From VRUE01 sp963840565 (GTDB taxonomy: Bacteria > Actinomycetota > Thermoleophilia > Solirubrobacterales > 70-9), in the NCBI GenBank assembly GCA_963840565.1, contig CAWIZH010000006.1:248001-312000 (forward strand): 64,000 bases of DNA. The letters are read 5' to 3'. The stretch's first letter is position 1. The number at the start of each line of letters is the position of its first letter. The notes under the pieces are model-generated. The model was not told the DNA's origin. It did not search any database and was given only the letters and a program-made list of their open reading frames with translations. The position numbers and the translations under genes are program-made. Shown here one piece after another: positions 26,963 to 37,563 of the stretch.

Positions 26963-27518
26963 CAGTTGCTCCTTTCGCGGGGAGCGGGGTCGAGGAGGCG
27001 GTGCCTCCATCCGCTCGCACCAGTCGGCGAACCACTCGTTGAACTCGATCCCCCCCTGCAGCACCATCAGCGGGTAGGGGTCGTCCTGCTCCAGCTTTTC
27101 CTCCGCCTCCGGCTCCATCGCGCGCAGCCGCGCGGCGATGCCGCGGCGGTACTCGCGCATCGAGCGCAGCGTCTCGGCGGCCTGCTCGGGCGGCAGCACG
27201 CCGGCGAAGAACAGTTTCAGCAGCCCTTCTTCGCGCATCTCCACCGTCTGCGGCGGCTGGCGCAGCCAGTCCTTCAGCTCGCGCTCGCCGTCGTCGGTGA
27301 TCGCGTAGACGGTCCGCTTGCGCTCGCCGCGGGGGGCGTCGCTGCCCTCGACCAGGCCCGGCCTCGGAGAGCCGTTTCAGCTCGGGATAGATCTGCCCGT
27401 AGCTGGCCGCCCAGAAGAAGCGCGTGGTGTTGTCGACCAGGGCCTTGATCTCATAGCCGGAGCGCGGCTCGCGGCTGACCATGCCGAGGATCACGTAGGC
27501 GGTCGGGCTCAGCTCCAT
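26961..27518 (-). CDS. PadR-family transcriptional regulator, about two frameshifts
   Basis: Winged-helix repressor, about 185 aa. ATG at 27518. N-terminal domain MELSPTAYVILGMVSREPRS then GYEIKALVDNTTRFFWAASYGQIYPEL (in part: FWAASYGQIYPELKRL) is the PadR signature. The frame breaks near 27360; the C-terminal helical dimerisation domain continues from MEMREEGLLKLFFAGVLPPE. As sequenced, it runs without a stop into the MMPL frame, but one base away AACTGATG gives a TGA overlapping the MMPL ATG, so a second indel near 26985 is likely. A perfect palindrome sits just upstream of its start. Confidence 0.88.
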
Positions 27519-27527
27519 CGGCGATAA

Positions 27528-27546
27528 ATATATCGGCCCGATATAT
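27528..27546. promoter_or_regulatory. PadR operator
   Basis: ATATATCGG-C-CCGATATAT is a perfect 9-bp inverted repeat, 9 nt upstream of the padR start and 39 nt before the divergent small gene. PadR proteins bind AT-rich dyads of this kind, so it probably controls both directions. Confidence 0.75.
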
Positions 27547-27585
27547 CTGGAAGTGTGATGTCGCGCACATGTAGTCTGCAGGGCG

Positions 27586-27819
27586 ATGCCGATCGACCAG
27601 AGCAAGATGGGCCAGGTGGTCACCGCGCAGATGGAGGCGCTGGAAGCCGACTACGGCGAGGACTGCCAGATCGGCGACGTCTGCACGATCGTCGAGGTCG
27701 TCGGCCCGCACGGCTCCCACGTCCGCGTGCGGACCAGCGACATGCGCCCCCACATGGCCCTCGGCCTGATCCGCATGGCCGAGCACGCGATGCTCGGCAA
27801 CCTCGGTGGCTCCGAGTAG
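27586..27819 (+). CDS. Small conserved-looking protein, function unknown
   Basis: 77 aa, acidic N-terminal half (MGQVVTAQMEALEADYGEDC), then QIGDVCTIVEVVGPHGSHVRVR, ending with a helical HMALGLIRMAEHAMLGNL. Third codon positions are strongly G/C, as in real genes here. It is divergent from padR and shares the operator region, so it may respond to the same signal. Two cysteines (residues 28 and 34) are six apart; no known domain recognised. Confidence 0.65.
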   Translation: MPIDQSKMGQVVTAQMEALEADYGEDCQIGDVCTIVEVVGPHGSHVRVRTSDMRPHMALGLIRMAEHAMLGNLGGSE

Positions 27820-28473
27820 CGCTGCGCATTCCCTGCGCCCATTTTGATAGCGAAACCTTGACACCCTGCGCGCCACGGGTGCGTCGAGCCGGTCCAGGAT
27901 CGGCATGTGAGTGCCCAGCTACAAGGAACTTCTCGATCTTGGCCTTGGCGCCACGCTTTCGGTCGAGCTTCACGACCGTTCGCGGCAAGGTCGGTCGGCT
28001 ACGCAATTGTCTTGCTTGTCGCCGCGCCAGGCGGCGCGGAGACAGTCCGCGGTCTACGACGCCAGCCCATGGTCACAACGAGATGCATCGATACGACGCA
28101 TGCCGGTGGCAAACAGGATGGAACGAAGTTTCACAGCGGTACCCTCGGCGAAGGAATGAACGATGCAATCGATGCGATCAAGCGGCAGGCATGTCGAGAT
28201 GATCGACGGATGGAGGGGTCAGTGAGCGAGTACCGAGAATCGTGCGGCCAGCAAGGTGATGAGCGAGGCCATCGACCTCTGCGATAGCCGAAGAATCGCC
28301 CTATCCCGAGCAAGCGCTGTTTCTCAATACCGACATTCCATGCGCCGATCGCGACCGCGAGATGGAGCGGGCTGCCCGAGACGGCTATTCCGTGGTTCTC
28401 GTCTCGCCAGAGGGGGACGTTCAGATCATCGCGCCGGAGGAGATAGTCGGACCAGCGGCTGCTGAGGCGCCGG
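27820..28473. other. 654-nt region without a confident gene, possibly degenerate
   Basis: Base composition is flatter than in neighbouring genes. Pieces look coding but are not continuous: GTG at about 27911 (PSYKELLDLGLGATLSVELH), ATG at 28156 after GAAGGA (NDAIDAIKRQ), and ATG at 28259 (SEAIDL) which after a one-base shift reads EQALFLNTDIPCADRDREME then GYSVVLVSPEGDVQIIAPEE. The last piece has plausible protein character and may be a small gene broken by an indel. No RNA gene or mobile element is recognised. Confidence 0.5.
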
Positions 28474-29558
28474 TCAGCCCAGCTCGGCGACCAGGGCGCT
28501 GACCACTTCTGGGTCGAACTGCGTGCCGGCGCTGGCATGGAGCTCGCGGATCGCGGCCTCCTTGGGCATCGCCTGGCGGTAGGAGCGATCTGAGGTCATC
28601 GCGTGGTAGGCGTCGCAGGTGGCGATGATCATCGCCCCGCGGGGGATTTCCTCGCCGCGCAGGCCGTCCGGGTAGCCGCCGCCGTCGACCCGCTCGTGAG
28701 CCGAGCGGACCAGCGGCGCGACCGGGGCGAGGAAGGGGATGCGCTCCAGCATGCGGGCGCCGATCGCGGTGTGGGTGTCCATCTTCTCGCGCTCCTCCGA
28801 GGTGAGCGGTCCGGCCTTGCGCAGCAGCTCGCCCGGCACGCCGATCTTGCCGACGTCGTGCAGCAGGGCGCCGTAGCGGAGGCGGTCCAGCTCGGGCCCG
28901 CCGATTCCCATCCGCTTGCCGACGCTGACCGCCAGGTCGGCGACCTCGTTGGCGTGGTCGGCGGTGTAGGCGTCCTGCAGCTCGACCGCATCGGCGAGCA
29001 CGCCGAGCGTGGTCAGGAAGGCGCCCTCGAGCTCGTCGACCAGCTGGCAGCGATAGATCGCCGAGCCGACCTGGCCGGCGACGATGTGGGCGAGCAGCAG
29101 GTCCTCGTCGGCAAAGGCGTCGCGCTCGTCCTGCTCGAGGTTCATCACGCCCCAGATCGTGCCGGCGACGCGGATCGGCAGCGAAAGCTCCGAGCCGGGG
29201 TCGGTGCGCGGGTTGCGGGCCAGGTAGTCGGAGTCGAGCCGGGTGTCATTGACCATCGCCGCCTCGCCGGTCCGCGCGACGCGTCCGTTGACGCCGATCT
29301 CGACCGGTTGCTCGACGGCGAGGAAGTCGTCGGCCTCCTCGGCCAGCGGTCCGGCTGCGGCGACGACGCGCAGCGAGCCGTCGGGATCGAGCCGCTGCAC
29401 CACCGCCAGGTAATAGTCGAAGGAGTCGTGCAGCTGGCGCACGGCGATCGCCGCGACGTCCCCGACGCTGTGGGCGTGCGCGAGGCTGCGTCGCAGAGGC
29501 GACTGCCGACGAGGAGCCGCTCGTCCTGCCCGCTGCCCCCTGCCGCCGCGATCACCAT
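28474..29558 (-). CDS. GAF and HD-GYP domain protein, one frameshift
   Basis: Probable cyclic-di-GMP phosphodiesterase or related HD hydrolase with a sensory GAF domain, about 361 aa. ATG at 29558 begins a short N-terminal stretch; the frame shifts near 29475 and the GAF domain follows (RQLHDSFDYYLAVVQRLDPD to QVGSAIYRCQL). The HD-GYP domain has HANEVADLA, the metal motif HDVGKIGVPGELLRKAGPLT, MDTHTAIGARML, and SAHERVDGGGYPDGLRGEEI with the GYP motif. Ligands appear intact, so it may be active. Divergent from lysC. Confidence 0.87.
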
Positions 29559-29567
29559 CGGTATGTC

Positions 29568-29608
29568 AGCCGTGCCCGGCTCCATGTTGAGCGCACATCG
29601 GCACGGCT
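29568..29608. promoter_or_regulatory. Inverted repeat between the HD-GYP gene and lysC
   Basis: AGCCGTGCC (29568-29576) and GGCACGGCT (29600-29608) are perfect complements separated by 23 nt. It lies in the 87-nt divergent region, 38 nt before the lysC ATG. No lysine riboswitch features are visible. Confidence 0.45.
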
Positions 29609-29645
29609 GCGGCGTGCCTTTAGGGCCGACTATCCTCAACCTTCT

Positions 29646-30948
<1,303 letters not shown>

Positions 30949-30952
<4 letters not shown>

Positions 30953-31983
30953 GCGGCTACCGGGTACGAGTCGGTGTCTGGGCGCCACCGGCGCCGTCGG
31001 CTCGACCATCCTCGAGGTGCTCGCCGAACGCGACTTTCCCGCCGCCGAGGTCGTTCCCTTCGCCTCCGAGCGCTCGGCCGGGCGCAAGCTCGACTGGAAC
31101 GGCGCGGCGATCGAGTGCCGGCCGCTGAGCCCGGAGACGATCCAGGGCCTCGACGTCGTGCTCTCCTCCGCCGGCGGCGCGGTCAGCGCCGAGTGGGCGC
31201 CGCAGCTGGTCGAGGCCGGCGCGGTCGTCGTCGACAACACCAGCTACTGGCGCATGCACGAGGACGTGCCGCTGGTCGTCGCCGGGGTCAACCCGGAGGC
31301 GGCCGACTCCCACAAGGGCATCGTCGCCAACCCCAACTGCACGACGATGGTGGCGATGATGGCGCTGGCGCCGATCCACCGCGCGGTCGGGCTCGAGCGC
31401 CTCGTCGTCTCCACCTACCAGGCGGTCTCCGGCACCGGCCAGCGGGCGATCGAGGAGCTGCAGCCGCAGTCGCGGGCGGTGCTGGCCGGCGAAGAGGTCC
31501 CGCCGCCGCAGATCTACCCGCACCGGATCGCCTTCAACGTGCTGCCCCAGGTCGAGGTCTTCAAGGACGGCGACGACTACACGACCGAGGAGCGCAAGGT
31601 GATGGCGGAGACGCGCAAGATCCTCGGCCATCGGCGACGAGGTGGCGATCTCCGCCACCTGCGCCCGCGTGCCGGTGGTCAGCGGCCACTCGGAGTCGGT
31701 CAACGTGCGCACCCGCGAGGACCTCTCGCCCGACGACTGCCGCGCCCTGCTCGCCGAGGCACCCGGCGTGATCGTCGTCGACGACCCGGCCAGCGGGCGC
31801 CTACCCGATGGCGATCGACGCCGCCGGCCAGCGACGACGTCCTCGTCGGCCGCATCCGCCGCGACCCCGACCAGGAGCGCACGCCTCAACCTCTGGGTCG
31901 CCGGCGACAACCTGCGCAAGGGCGCCGCCACCAACGCGGTCCAGGTGGCCGAGCTGCTGATCGAGCGAGACCTGCTCGGCTAG
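30949..31983 (+). CDS. asd: Aspartate-semialdehyde dehydrogenase, about four frameshifts
   Basis: Reduces aspartyl phosphate to the semialdehyde with NADPH. ATG at 30949 overlaps lysC. The Rossmann start (GATGAVGSTILEVLAERDFP) is out of frame with the first codons. VLSSAGGAVS, VDNTSYWRMHEDVPLVV, and the catalytic segment GIVANPNCTTMVAMM (Cys nucleophile) are intact, as is STYQAVSGTGQRAIEELQ. Further shifts near 31630, 31800 and 31832 scramble the C-terminus, which ends NLWVAGDNLRKGAATNAVQV and TAG at 31983. Each break is repaired by removing one base. Reconstructed length is about 343 aa. Confidence 0.94.
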
Positions 31984-31987
31984 GCCG

Positions 31988-32032
31988 TTCCGGTGCGCCT
32001 TTTCCCGTTATAGCGGATAAAGCGCACTGGAA
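31988..32032. terminator. TATA-apex hairpin after asd
   Basis: TTCCGGTGCGC (31988-31998) pairs with GCGCACTGGAA (32022-32032), with inner CTTTTCCCG/CGGATAAAG around TTATAG. It lies 5 nt past the asd stop and 14 nt before the antiporter gene. The outer arms are nearly identical to those of the hairpin at 54734. Confidence 0.65.
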
Positions 32033-32045
32033 GGGCGGACCGCTC

Positions 32046-33253
32046 ATGGACATCGGCTTCGGCGACGCGGTTCTGATCTTCGGCGGGCTGCTGACCGTGG
32101 TCGCGGCGCTCTCGGGGGTGATGAAGGGGACCGTGCTCTCGGCCTCGGTGCTCTCGGTGGCGCTGGGGATCCTGCTTGCCGCGGTCGGCGTCGTCGACGT
32201 CGACCCGAAGATCGGAGTCGATCGTCGAGCTGGTCGAGCTGGCGCTGATCCTCACCCTGTTCTCCGACGGGATGTTCGTCGAGCGCGAGCTGCTGCAACG
32301 GCACTGGAGCCCGGTGGCGCGGGCGCTGGCGATCGCGATGCCGATCACGATGGTCGCTGCTGGGGCTCGCCGCCAAGGCGCTCTTCCCCGACCTGAGCTG
32401 GGCCGAGGCGCTGCTGCTGGCGGCGGTGCTCTCGCCGACCGATCCGGTCGTCACCTCGGCGGTCGTCACCTCGCGAATCGTGCCGGCCTCGGTCCGCCAC
32501 ACGCTCAACCTCGAGTCCGGCCTCAACGACGGCCTCGCCCTGCCCTTCGTCCTCTTCTTCCTCGTCCTCGCCGGCCCCGGCGGCGATCCCGGCGGCGAAG
32601 CGGCGAAGCTGGTCGGCGAGGCGCTCTTCGGCGCCGCGGTCGGCGTCGGTCTCGGCACGCTCGGCGGCCGCCTCCATCACCACCTGCCCGGCGGCGGTCT
32701 CACCGCCCGCTACGAGGGGATCTACGCCGTCGGCATCGCCCTCTTCGCCTTCGGCCTCGCCGAAGTGACGATCGGCAACGGCCTGATCGCCGCCTTCGTC
32801 TGCGGCATCGCGATGGCGGCGACCGAGCGCGACGTGCCCGAGGGCTTCGTCGAGTTCGCCGAGAACGCCAGCGCGATCCTGCAGGTGCTCACCTTCTTCG
32901 TCTTCGGCGCCCTGATCGTCGCCACCGGCTTCCACCACAGCATCCCGCCGCTGATCCTCTTCGTCGTCTTCGCCCTGATCGTCGCCCGGCCGCTGGCGGT
33001 GATGCTCTCCTTCGTCAAAACCGGCATCCCGCGCCCGCAGAAGCTCTTCATGGCCTGGTTCGGCCCCAAGGGCGTCGCCTCGATGCTCTTCGCCCTCTTC
33101 GTGCTCAAGTCCGACGTCGGCAACGCCTCCCTGATCTTCGACATCGCCTCAATAGCGATCATCGCCTCAATCGTCGCCCACGGCCTAACCGACACCGTCG
33201 GCGCCCAATGGCTAGCCCGCCGCGTCGGCCTCTCAGGGGACTCTCAGCCCTGA
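32046..33253 (+). CDS. CPA1-type Na+/H+ antiporter, two frameshifts
   Basis: NhaP/YjcE-like membrane antiporter, about 402 aa reconstructed. ATG at 32046. TM1-2 (GDAVLIFGGLLTVVAALSG) precede a break near 32217; LILTLFSDGMFVERELLQRH continues, then a second break near 32357. The conserved core ALLLAAVLSPTDPVVTSAVV with NLESGLNDGLALPFVLFFL has the paired Asp residues of the ion site (TDPV, ESGLNDG). The last TM region has MAWFGPKGVASMLFALFVL. Both breaks are single inserted bases. Ends in a convergent region with a strong hairpin after a small gene. Confidence 0.9.
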
Positions 33254-33324
33254 GAAGCCGACCATTCGTCCTTCACGCTTTCGCGCACCACACGTAACAT
33301 TTTGTCCGCTAGCCTAGGTTGACG

Positions 33325-33552
33325 ATGAAGCAGGGAAGAACCAAGTGGAACGACGACCGCCTAGACCATCGTCTCGGGCCAAGTCGACTCGCTGCGTCAT
33401 CACATGGACGAGCGCTTCGAACGTCAGGAAGCTCGCATGATGCGAAATTCGCTGCGCTAGACGCCAAGTTCGACGGTCTGCAGCGAGCAATGATCCTCAC
33501 TCTCGGAGGCATTGTCGCCAGCATCCTCTCCACCTTCGGCGGCTCTTTCTAG
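33325..33552 (+). CDS. Small coiled-coil protein with C-terminal TM helix
   Basis: About 75 aa. ATG at 33325. An N-terminal hydrophilic region (KQGRTKWNDDRLDHRL) leads to DAKFAALDAKFDGLQRAM, a heptad-like stretch, and one TM helix (ILTLGGIVASILSTFGG). The middle looks frame-shifted: one base away it reads DSLRHHMDERFERQEARMM, which better fits the heptad pattern. Small proteins of this design (WNDDRLDDL..., coiled coil, TM) are common next to transport genes; the function is unknown. Confidence 0.6.
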   Translation: MKQGRTKWNDDRLDHRLGPSRLAASSHGRALRTSGSSHDAKFAALDAKFDGLQRAMILTLGGIVASILSTFGGSF

Positions 33553-33625
33553 CAGCCCAGTTCTGAGCCGCAGTTCCTGAGCTCCAACGGCGAGGTCCTG
33601 TCTGATCCGCCTCCGAATCGGGAAA

Positions 33626-33695
33626 GGGCGAGTCCGTGAGGGTCTGCGGACACTCAAGCGCGAAGCGCTGTCCGCAGACCCTCACGGACTCGCCC
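33626..33695. terminator. Very strong hairpin in a convergent region
   Basis: A 27-nt segment (33626-33652, beginning GGGCGAGTCCGTGAGG) is exactly complementary to 33669-33695, and the loop itself holds AGCGC-GAA-GCGCT. It lies between the small plus-strand gene and the end of the sdh operon, so it probably terminates both. Confidence 0.8.
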
Positions 33696-33716
33696 CACCA
33701 CGCTTGGGTTAGCGAA

Positions 33717-34626
33717 TCAGGCAGGAACCGCAGAAAGACGCTCTTCGACCCACTTGGTCGAGGCGATGTGCTTGCTCATCCCAAGCTGCTTCGGCTCGGC
33801 GCCGAGCGCCAAGCCGACCAGCTGGGGGAGATGCAGGACCGCGAGGCCGAGGTCGCGGTTGACGACCTTGGCCGCCTCGGGCTGCTGCATGTCGAGGTTG
33901 AGGTGGCAGAGCGGGCAGGGCGTGACCAGGCAGTCGGCGCCGGCGTCGATCGCGTCGCCGACGTGGGTGCCGGCCTGGCGCAGCGAGGTGTCGCGGTTCA
34001 TCGTGATCACCGGGAAGCCGCAGCACTTGCGGGCGCCGTCGTACTCGACGACCTCGCCGCCGAGCGCCTCGATCACCTTCTCCAGGTAGATATCGCGGTC
34101 GGGGAACTCGTCGTAGCCGAGCCGCTCCTTGGGCCGAACCACGTAGCAGCCGTAGAAGGGGCCGACGCGCAGGCCGCTGAGCGGCCGCTTGACCTGCTCG
34201 GCGAGGCGGTCGAGACCGTAGTCCTCGACCAGCAGCCAGAGGAAGTTCTTGTTGGTGAAGCCGTCCTTGCCCTTCTCGTAGGCGAGGCCCTGGCCGCTCA
34301 GCACCTCGTTGATGTGGGCGCGGTAGGAGGAGTCGGCGTCGAGCCGCTGCTGGCACTCAGACTGGGCGCCCTGGCAGGTCGAGCAGATGTTCATCATCGC
34401 CAGCCCGGTCTGCTGGGCGAGGGCGAAGGTGCGGGCGTTGAGCGTGTCGGCGAGCTCCTGGTTGTGCTCGGCGATCACGCCGGCGCCGCAGCAGTTGGCG
34501 CGGTCGAGTTCGACCAGCTCGATGCCGAGCTTCTCGGCGACGAAAGCCATCGAGCCGTGCAGCTCGGTGGTGAAGCCGCGCGAGACGCAGCCGGGCCAGT
34601 AGGCGACCTTGATCTGCCTCGCTCAT
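33717..34626 (-). CDS. HdrB-like subunit with two CCG domains (succinate dehydrogenase type E-like), one frameshift
   Basis: Cysteine-rich protein resembling heterodisulfide reductase subunit B, as found in SdhE/SdhF-type succinate:quinone oxidoreductases. ATG at 34626 overlaps the sdhB stop (TGATG). The frame shifts near 34612 after MSEAD; IKVAYWPGCVSRGF then holds the first cysteine. CCG domain 1 contains NCCGAGV and ICSTCQGAQSEC; domain 2 contains FYGCYVVRP, KCCGFPVITMN and CPLCHLN. Length is about 302 aa. It may replace classical membrane anchors, attaching the dehydrogenase to the membrane through amphipathic helices; this is known for archaeal relatives and inferred here. Confidence 0.85.
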
Positions 34627-35805
34627 CACGACTCCTCCTTCGTATCGGCCGCGGCCGCGGCCTCCGCCGTCAAGGTCTCGTCAGTCATCTCGTCGGGCTC
34701 CGGTTCGACGAAGTCCTCGTCTTCGCCCTTGATGTAGAGGTTGAATTCCTCGCGGTGCTCCTCGGCGTGCTTGTAGATCGCCTTGACCTCGTCCTGGGCG
34801 CCGCCGGGCAGCTTCGGGTGGATGCCGGGGATCAGCCTTGGCGCGAGCGTGACCTTGCCGGTCTTGATCGCGCGCAGGACGGTCGGCAGCGACTCGATCA
34901 GTTCCTTGATCGCGCCTTGCTCGGTTTCAGCTTGCCTTTGACGCCGGGCGCGTAGGACTCCTGCACCAGCAGTCGCCTCGTCGAGGGTCCCCTTCTTCTC
35001 GATGATCTTGACGAAGGCCACCTCGTGGTTATGGCCGTGCGTTGGGGTCCTCGATCCCCTCCTCGCCGGCTTTGCGGCGCAGGCGCATGATCTGGTCCAT
35101 CGGCGCCACGCCCTTGGGGCAGGCGTCGATGCAGCTGAAGCAGTGGGTGCAGTCGTAGATCCCGTGCGGGTCGTGCGCCAGGTCGTGCAGGCGCTCCTTG
35201 GTCTCGGCGTCGCGCGGGTCGCCGACGAAGCGGTAGGCCTTGGCCAGCGCCGCCGGGCCGATGAAGTCGGGGTCGGCTTCCATCGAGAGGCAGGAGGAGA
35301 CGCAGGCGCCGCACTGGATGCAGGCCATCGACTGGGTGATGTCGATCATCGACTCGGGCTCGACCACGTACTCGCGCTCGGGCGCCTCGCCGTGCGGCAG
35401 CAGCCAGGGGGTGACGCGGCGGATCTTGGTCCAGTGGGTCGACTCCATGTCGGTGACCAGGTCCTTGATCACCGGCATGTTGCCCATCGGCTCGACCACG
35501 ATCGGGGCGTCGCCGCTGCCGTTCCCGGCGATGCTCGCTTTCTTGTTCGCGAGCTCCTGGGCCTCGCCGATCTGGGTCTTGCAACCGAGGCCGGACTGGC
35601 CGTTGATCTTCATCCCGCAGGAGCCGCAGATCGCCGCCTTGCAGGAGCAGCGCACGGTCAGCGAGCCATCGTCGCGGTCTTTGGCCTGGAGGATGCCGTC
35701 GAGGACCGCGAGCGAGGGGTCGAGCTCGACTTTGAACTCCTCCCAGTAGGGGCCCTCGCCACTCTCGGGCTGGAATCGGCGGACCTTCAGCGTGTACTCG
35801 GCCAT
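34626..35805 (-). CDS. sdhB: Succinate dehydrogenase iron-sulfur subunit with C-terminal extension, about two frameshifts
   Basis: Electron-transfer subunit. ATG at 35805 overlaps the sdhA stop. [2Fe-2S] motif CSCKAAICGSCGMKINGQ is followed by GLGCKT; two four-cysteine motifs follow (CIQCGACVSSC and CTHCFSCIDACPKG), consistent with [4Fe-4S] clusters, as in complexes pairing with HdrB-like subunits. The frame is lost near 35028 right after IEDPN; one base shift gives HNHEVAFVKIIEKKGTLDEA, and a second shift near 34920-34980 leads to the acidic tail ending DTKEES. I treat this as one long SdhB of about 390 aa, not two genes. Confidence 0.88.
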
Positions 35806-37494
35806 CAGTAAGTCCTCTCTTGCGGTTCCCACTTGGTGATGGTCACCTCTGAGTAGGAGATCTCCGGCCCGTCGTCTCCCAGCTGGAGGTCGATGTGCTT
35901 GAGCCACTCCTCGTCGTTGCGCTCGGGGAAGTCGGTCCTGTACTGGGCGCCGCGGCTCTCCTTGCGCTCGAGCGCGGCGAGGCAGGTGCACTCGGCGTTG
36001 TCGATCATGTAGCCGAGCTCGATCGCGCCGAGGATGTCCTGGTTGAAGATCGAGCCGCGGTCGTCGATGTAGGCGGTCTCGGCCTCCTCCTTGAGCCGCC
36101 GCACGGTCTCCAGCGCCTCGCTGGATGCCGGCCTCGTCGCGGAAGACCGAGACGTCCTTGTCCATCGCCGTGCCGAGGTCGAACTTGATCTCGGAGATGC
36201 GGCGGCCGGAGCCCTTCTCGCGGGCGGAGATCGCCGCGATCGTCGCCTCCTCGGCCTCCAGCACCGCTTTCGAGGGCCGCGAGCCCTCGATCCGCTTGGC
36301 GCGGGCGGCGGCGTCGGCGCCGGAGCGGCGGCCGAAGATCAGCGTGTCGAGCAGCGAGTTGGCGCCGAGCCGGTTGCCGCCATGGACGGAGACGCAGGCG
36401 GTCTCGCCGGCCGAGTAGAGGCCGGGGATGTCGGTGCGGCCGTCGACGTCGGTCTTGACCCCGCCCATCGTGTAGTGGTTGCCGGGCTTGATGTGGATCG
36501 GTTCGCGGGTGATGTCGACGCCGGCGAAGTCCTGGCCGACGAGGACGATCTCGCGCAGCGCCTCGTGCACGCGCTTTTTCGGCACCACGGTGATGTCGAG
36601 GGCGACGGTGCCGTCGGGGAAGCCGCGGCCCTCGTTGATCTCGGTCTGCTCGGCGCGGGAGACGACGTCGCGCGAGGCCAGCTCCATCTTGTTCGGCGCG
36701 TACTTCTCCATGAACCGTTCGCCGTTCTTGTTGAGCAGGTGGGCGCCCTCGCCGCGGGCGCCCTCGGTGATCAGGAAGCCCTTGCCCGCCAGCGTCGTCG
36801 GGTGGTACTGGATCATCTCCATGTCCATCAGCTTGGCGCCGACCCGGTAGGCCATCGCGATCCCGTCGCCGGTGCAGATCAGGGCGTTGGTGGTCGGCTT
36901 CCAGACCTGGCCGTTGCCGCCGCAGGCGAGGATCACCGACTTGGCGCGGAAGAGCTGCATCGAGCCGTCGGCGATGTTGCGGGTGACGACGCCGCAGCAC
37001 TCGCCCTGCTCGTCCATCGCCAGCGCCGTGCAGAACCACTCCTCGTAGCGGGCGACCGAGTCGGAGTGCTTCATCAGCTGCTCGTAGAGCACGTGCATGA
37101 TCGCCTGGCCGGTGATGTCGGCGACGTAGTAGGTGCGGGCGGCGGAGGCGCCGCCGAAGGCGCGGGTGCCGAGCTTGCCCTCCTCGTTGCGGTGGAAGGT
37201 GACGCCGAGGTGCTCGAGGTGGAGGATCTCCTCCGGCGCCTCGCGGCACATGATCTCGACCGCGTCCTGGTCGCTCAGGTAGTCGGAGCCCTTGATCGTG
37301 TCGAAGGCGTGCGACTCCCAGGAGTCGCCGGGGTTGAGCGCCGCGTTGATCCCGCCCTGGGCCGCGTTGGAGTGCGAGCGCACGGGGTGGACCTTGCTGA
37401 CGATCCCGACCGAGACGCCCTCCTCCGCCGCTGCCAATGCTGCTCGTTGTCCGGCGAGGCCGGCGCCGATCACCAGTACGTCATGAGTAGGCAC
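35805..37494 (-). CDS. sdhA: Succinate dehydrogenase flavoprotein subunit, one frameshift
   Basis: Oxidises succinate to fumarate with covalent FAD in the TCA cycle and respiratory chain. GTG at 37494 starts PTHDVLVIGAGLAGQRAALA, the FAD-binding motif. HSNAAQGGINAAL contains the histidine for FAD attachment (RSHSNAAQGG). VILACGGNGQVW, YHPTTLAGKGFLITEGARGE and HIKPGNHYTMGGVKTDVDGR are catalytic-site regions. A break near 36125 precedes the C-terminal helical domain (AYIDDRGSIFNQDILGAIEL). About 563 aa reconstructed. Operon: sdhA-sdhB-HdrB-like; no sdhC/sdhD genes nearby. Confidence 0.94.
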
Positions 37495-37563
37495 GAGCGC
37501 GGACTCTATAGAGGCGAAATCCGACGCCGCAGTCGGATATTGGTCGCCGCTTAACATGGGGGA

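Noticed and set aside
24822..27518. Apparent PadR-MMPL fusion protein
   Set aside because: The two are in one frame as sequenced, but a TGATG stop/start overlap with AAAGGAG exists one base away, and padR already has another indel. Separate genes are far likelier.
29559..29645. Lysine riboswitch before lysC
   Set aside because: The leader is under 90 nt and lacks conserved riboswitch sequences; only a 9-bp inverted repeat is visible.
33636..34955. 439-codon open frame opposite the HdrB-like gene
   Set aside because: Antisense shadow; the opposite strand has paired CCG motifs and operon overlaps.
34626..35028. A separate small HdrC-like gene downstream of sdhB
   Set aside because: Shifting one base joins IEDPN to HNHEVAFVKIIEKKG smoothly, so it is the C-terminal part of a long SdhB.
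36091..37554. 487-codon open frame opposite sdhA
   Set aside because: Shadow of a conserved flavoprotein gene; composition is Val/Gly/Arg-rich as expected for an antisense frame.
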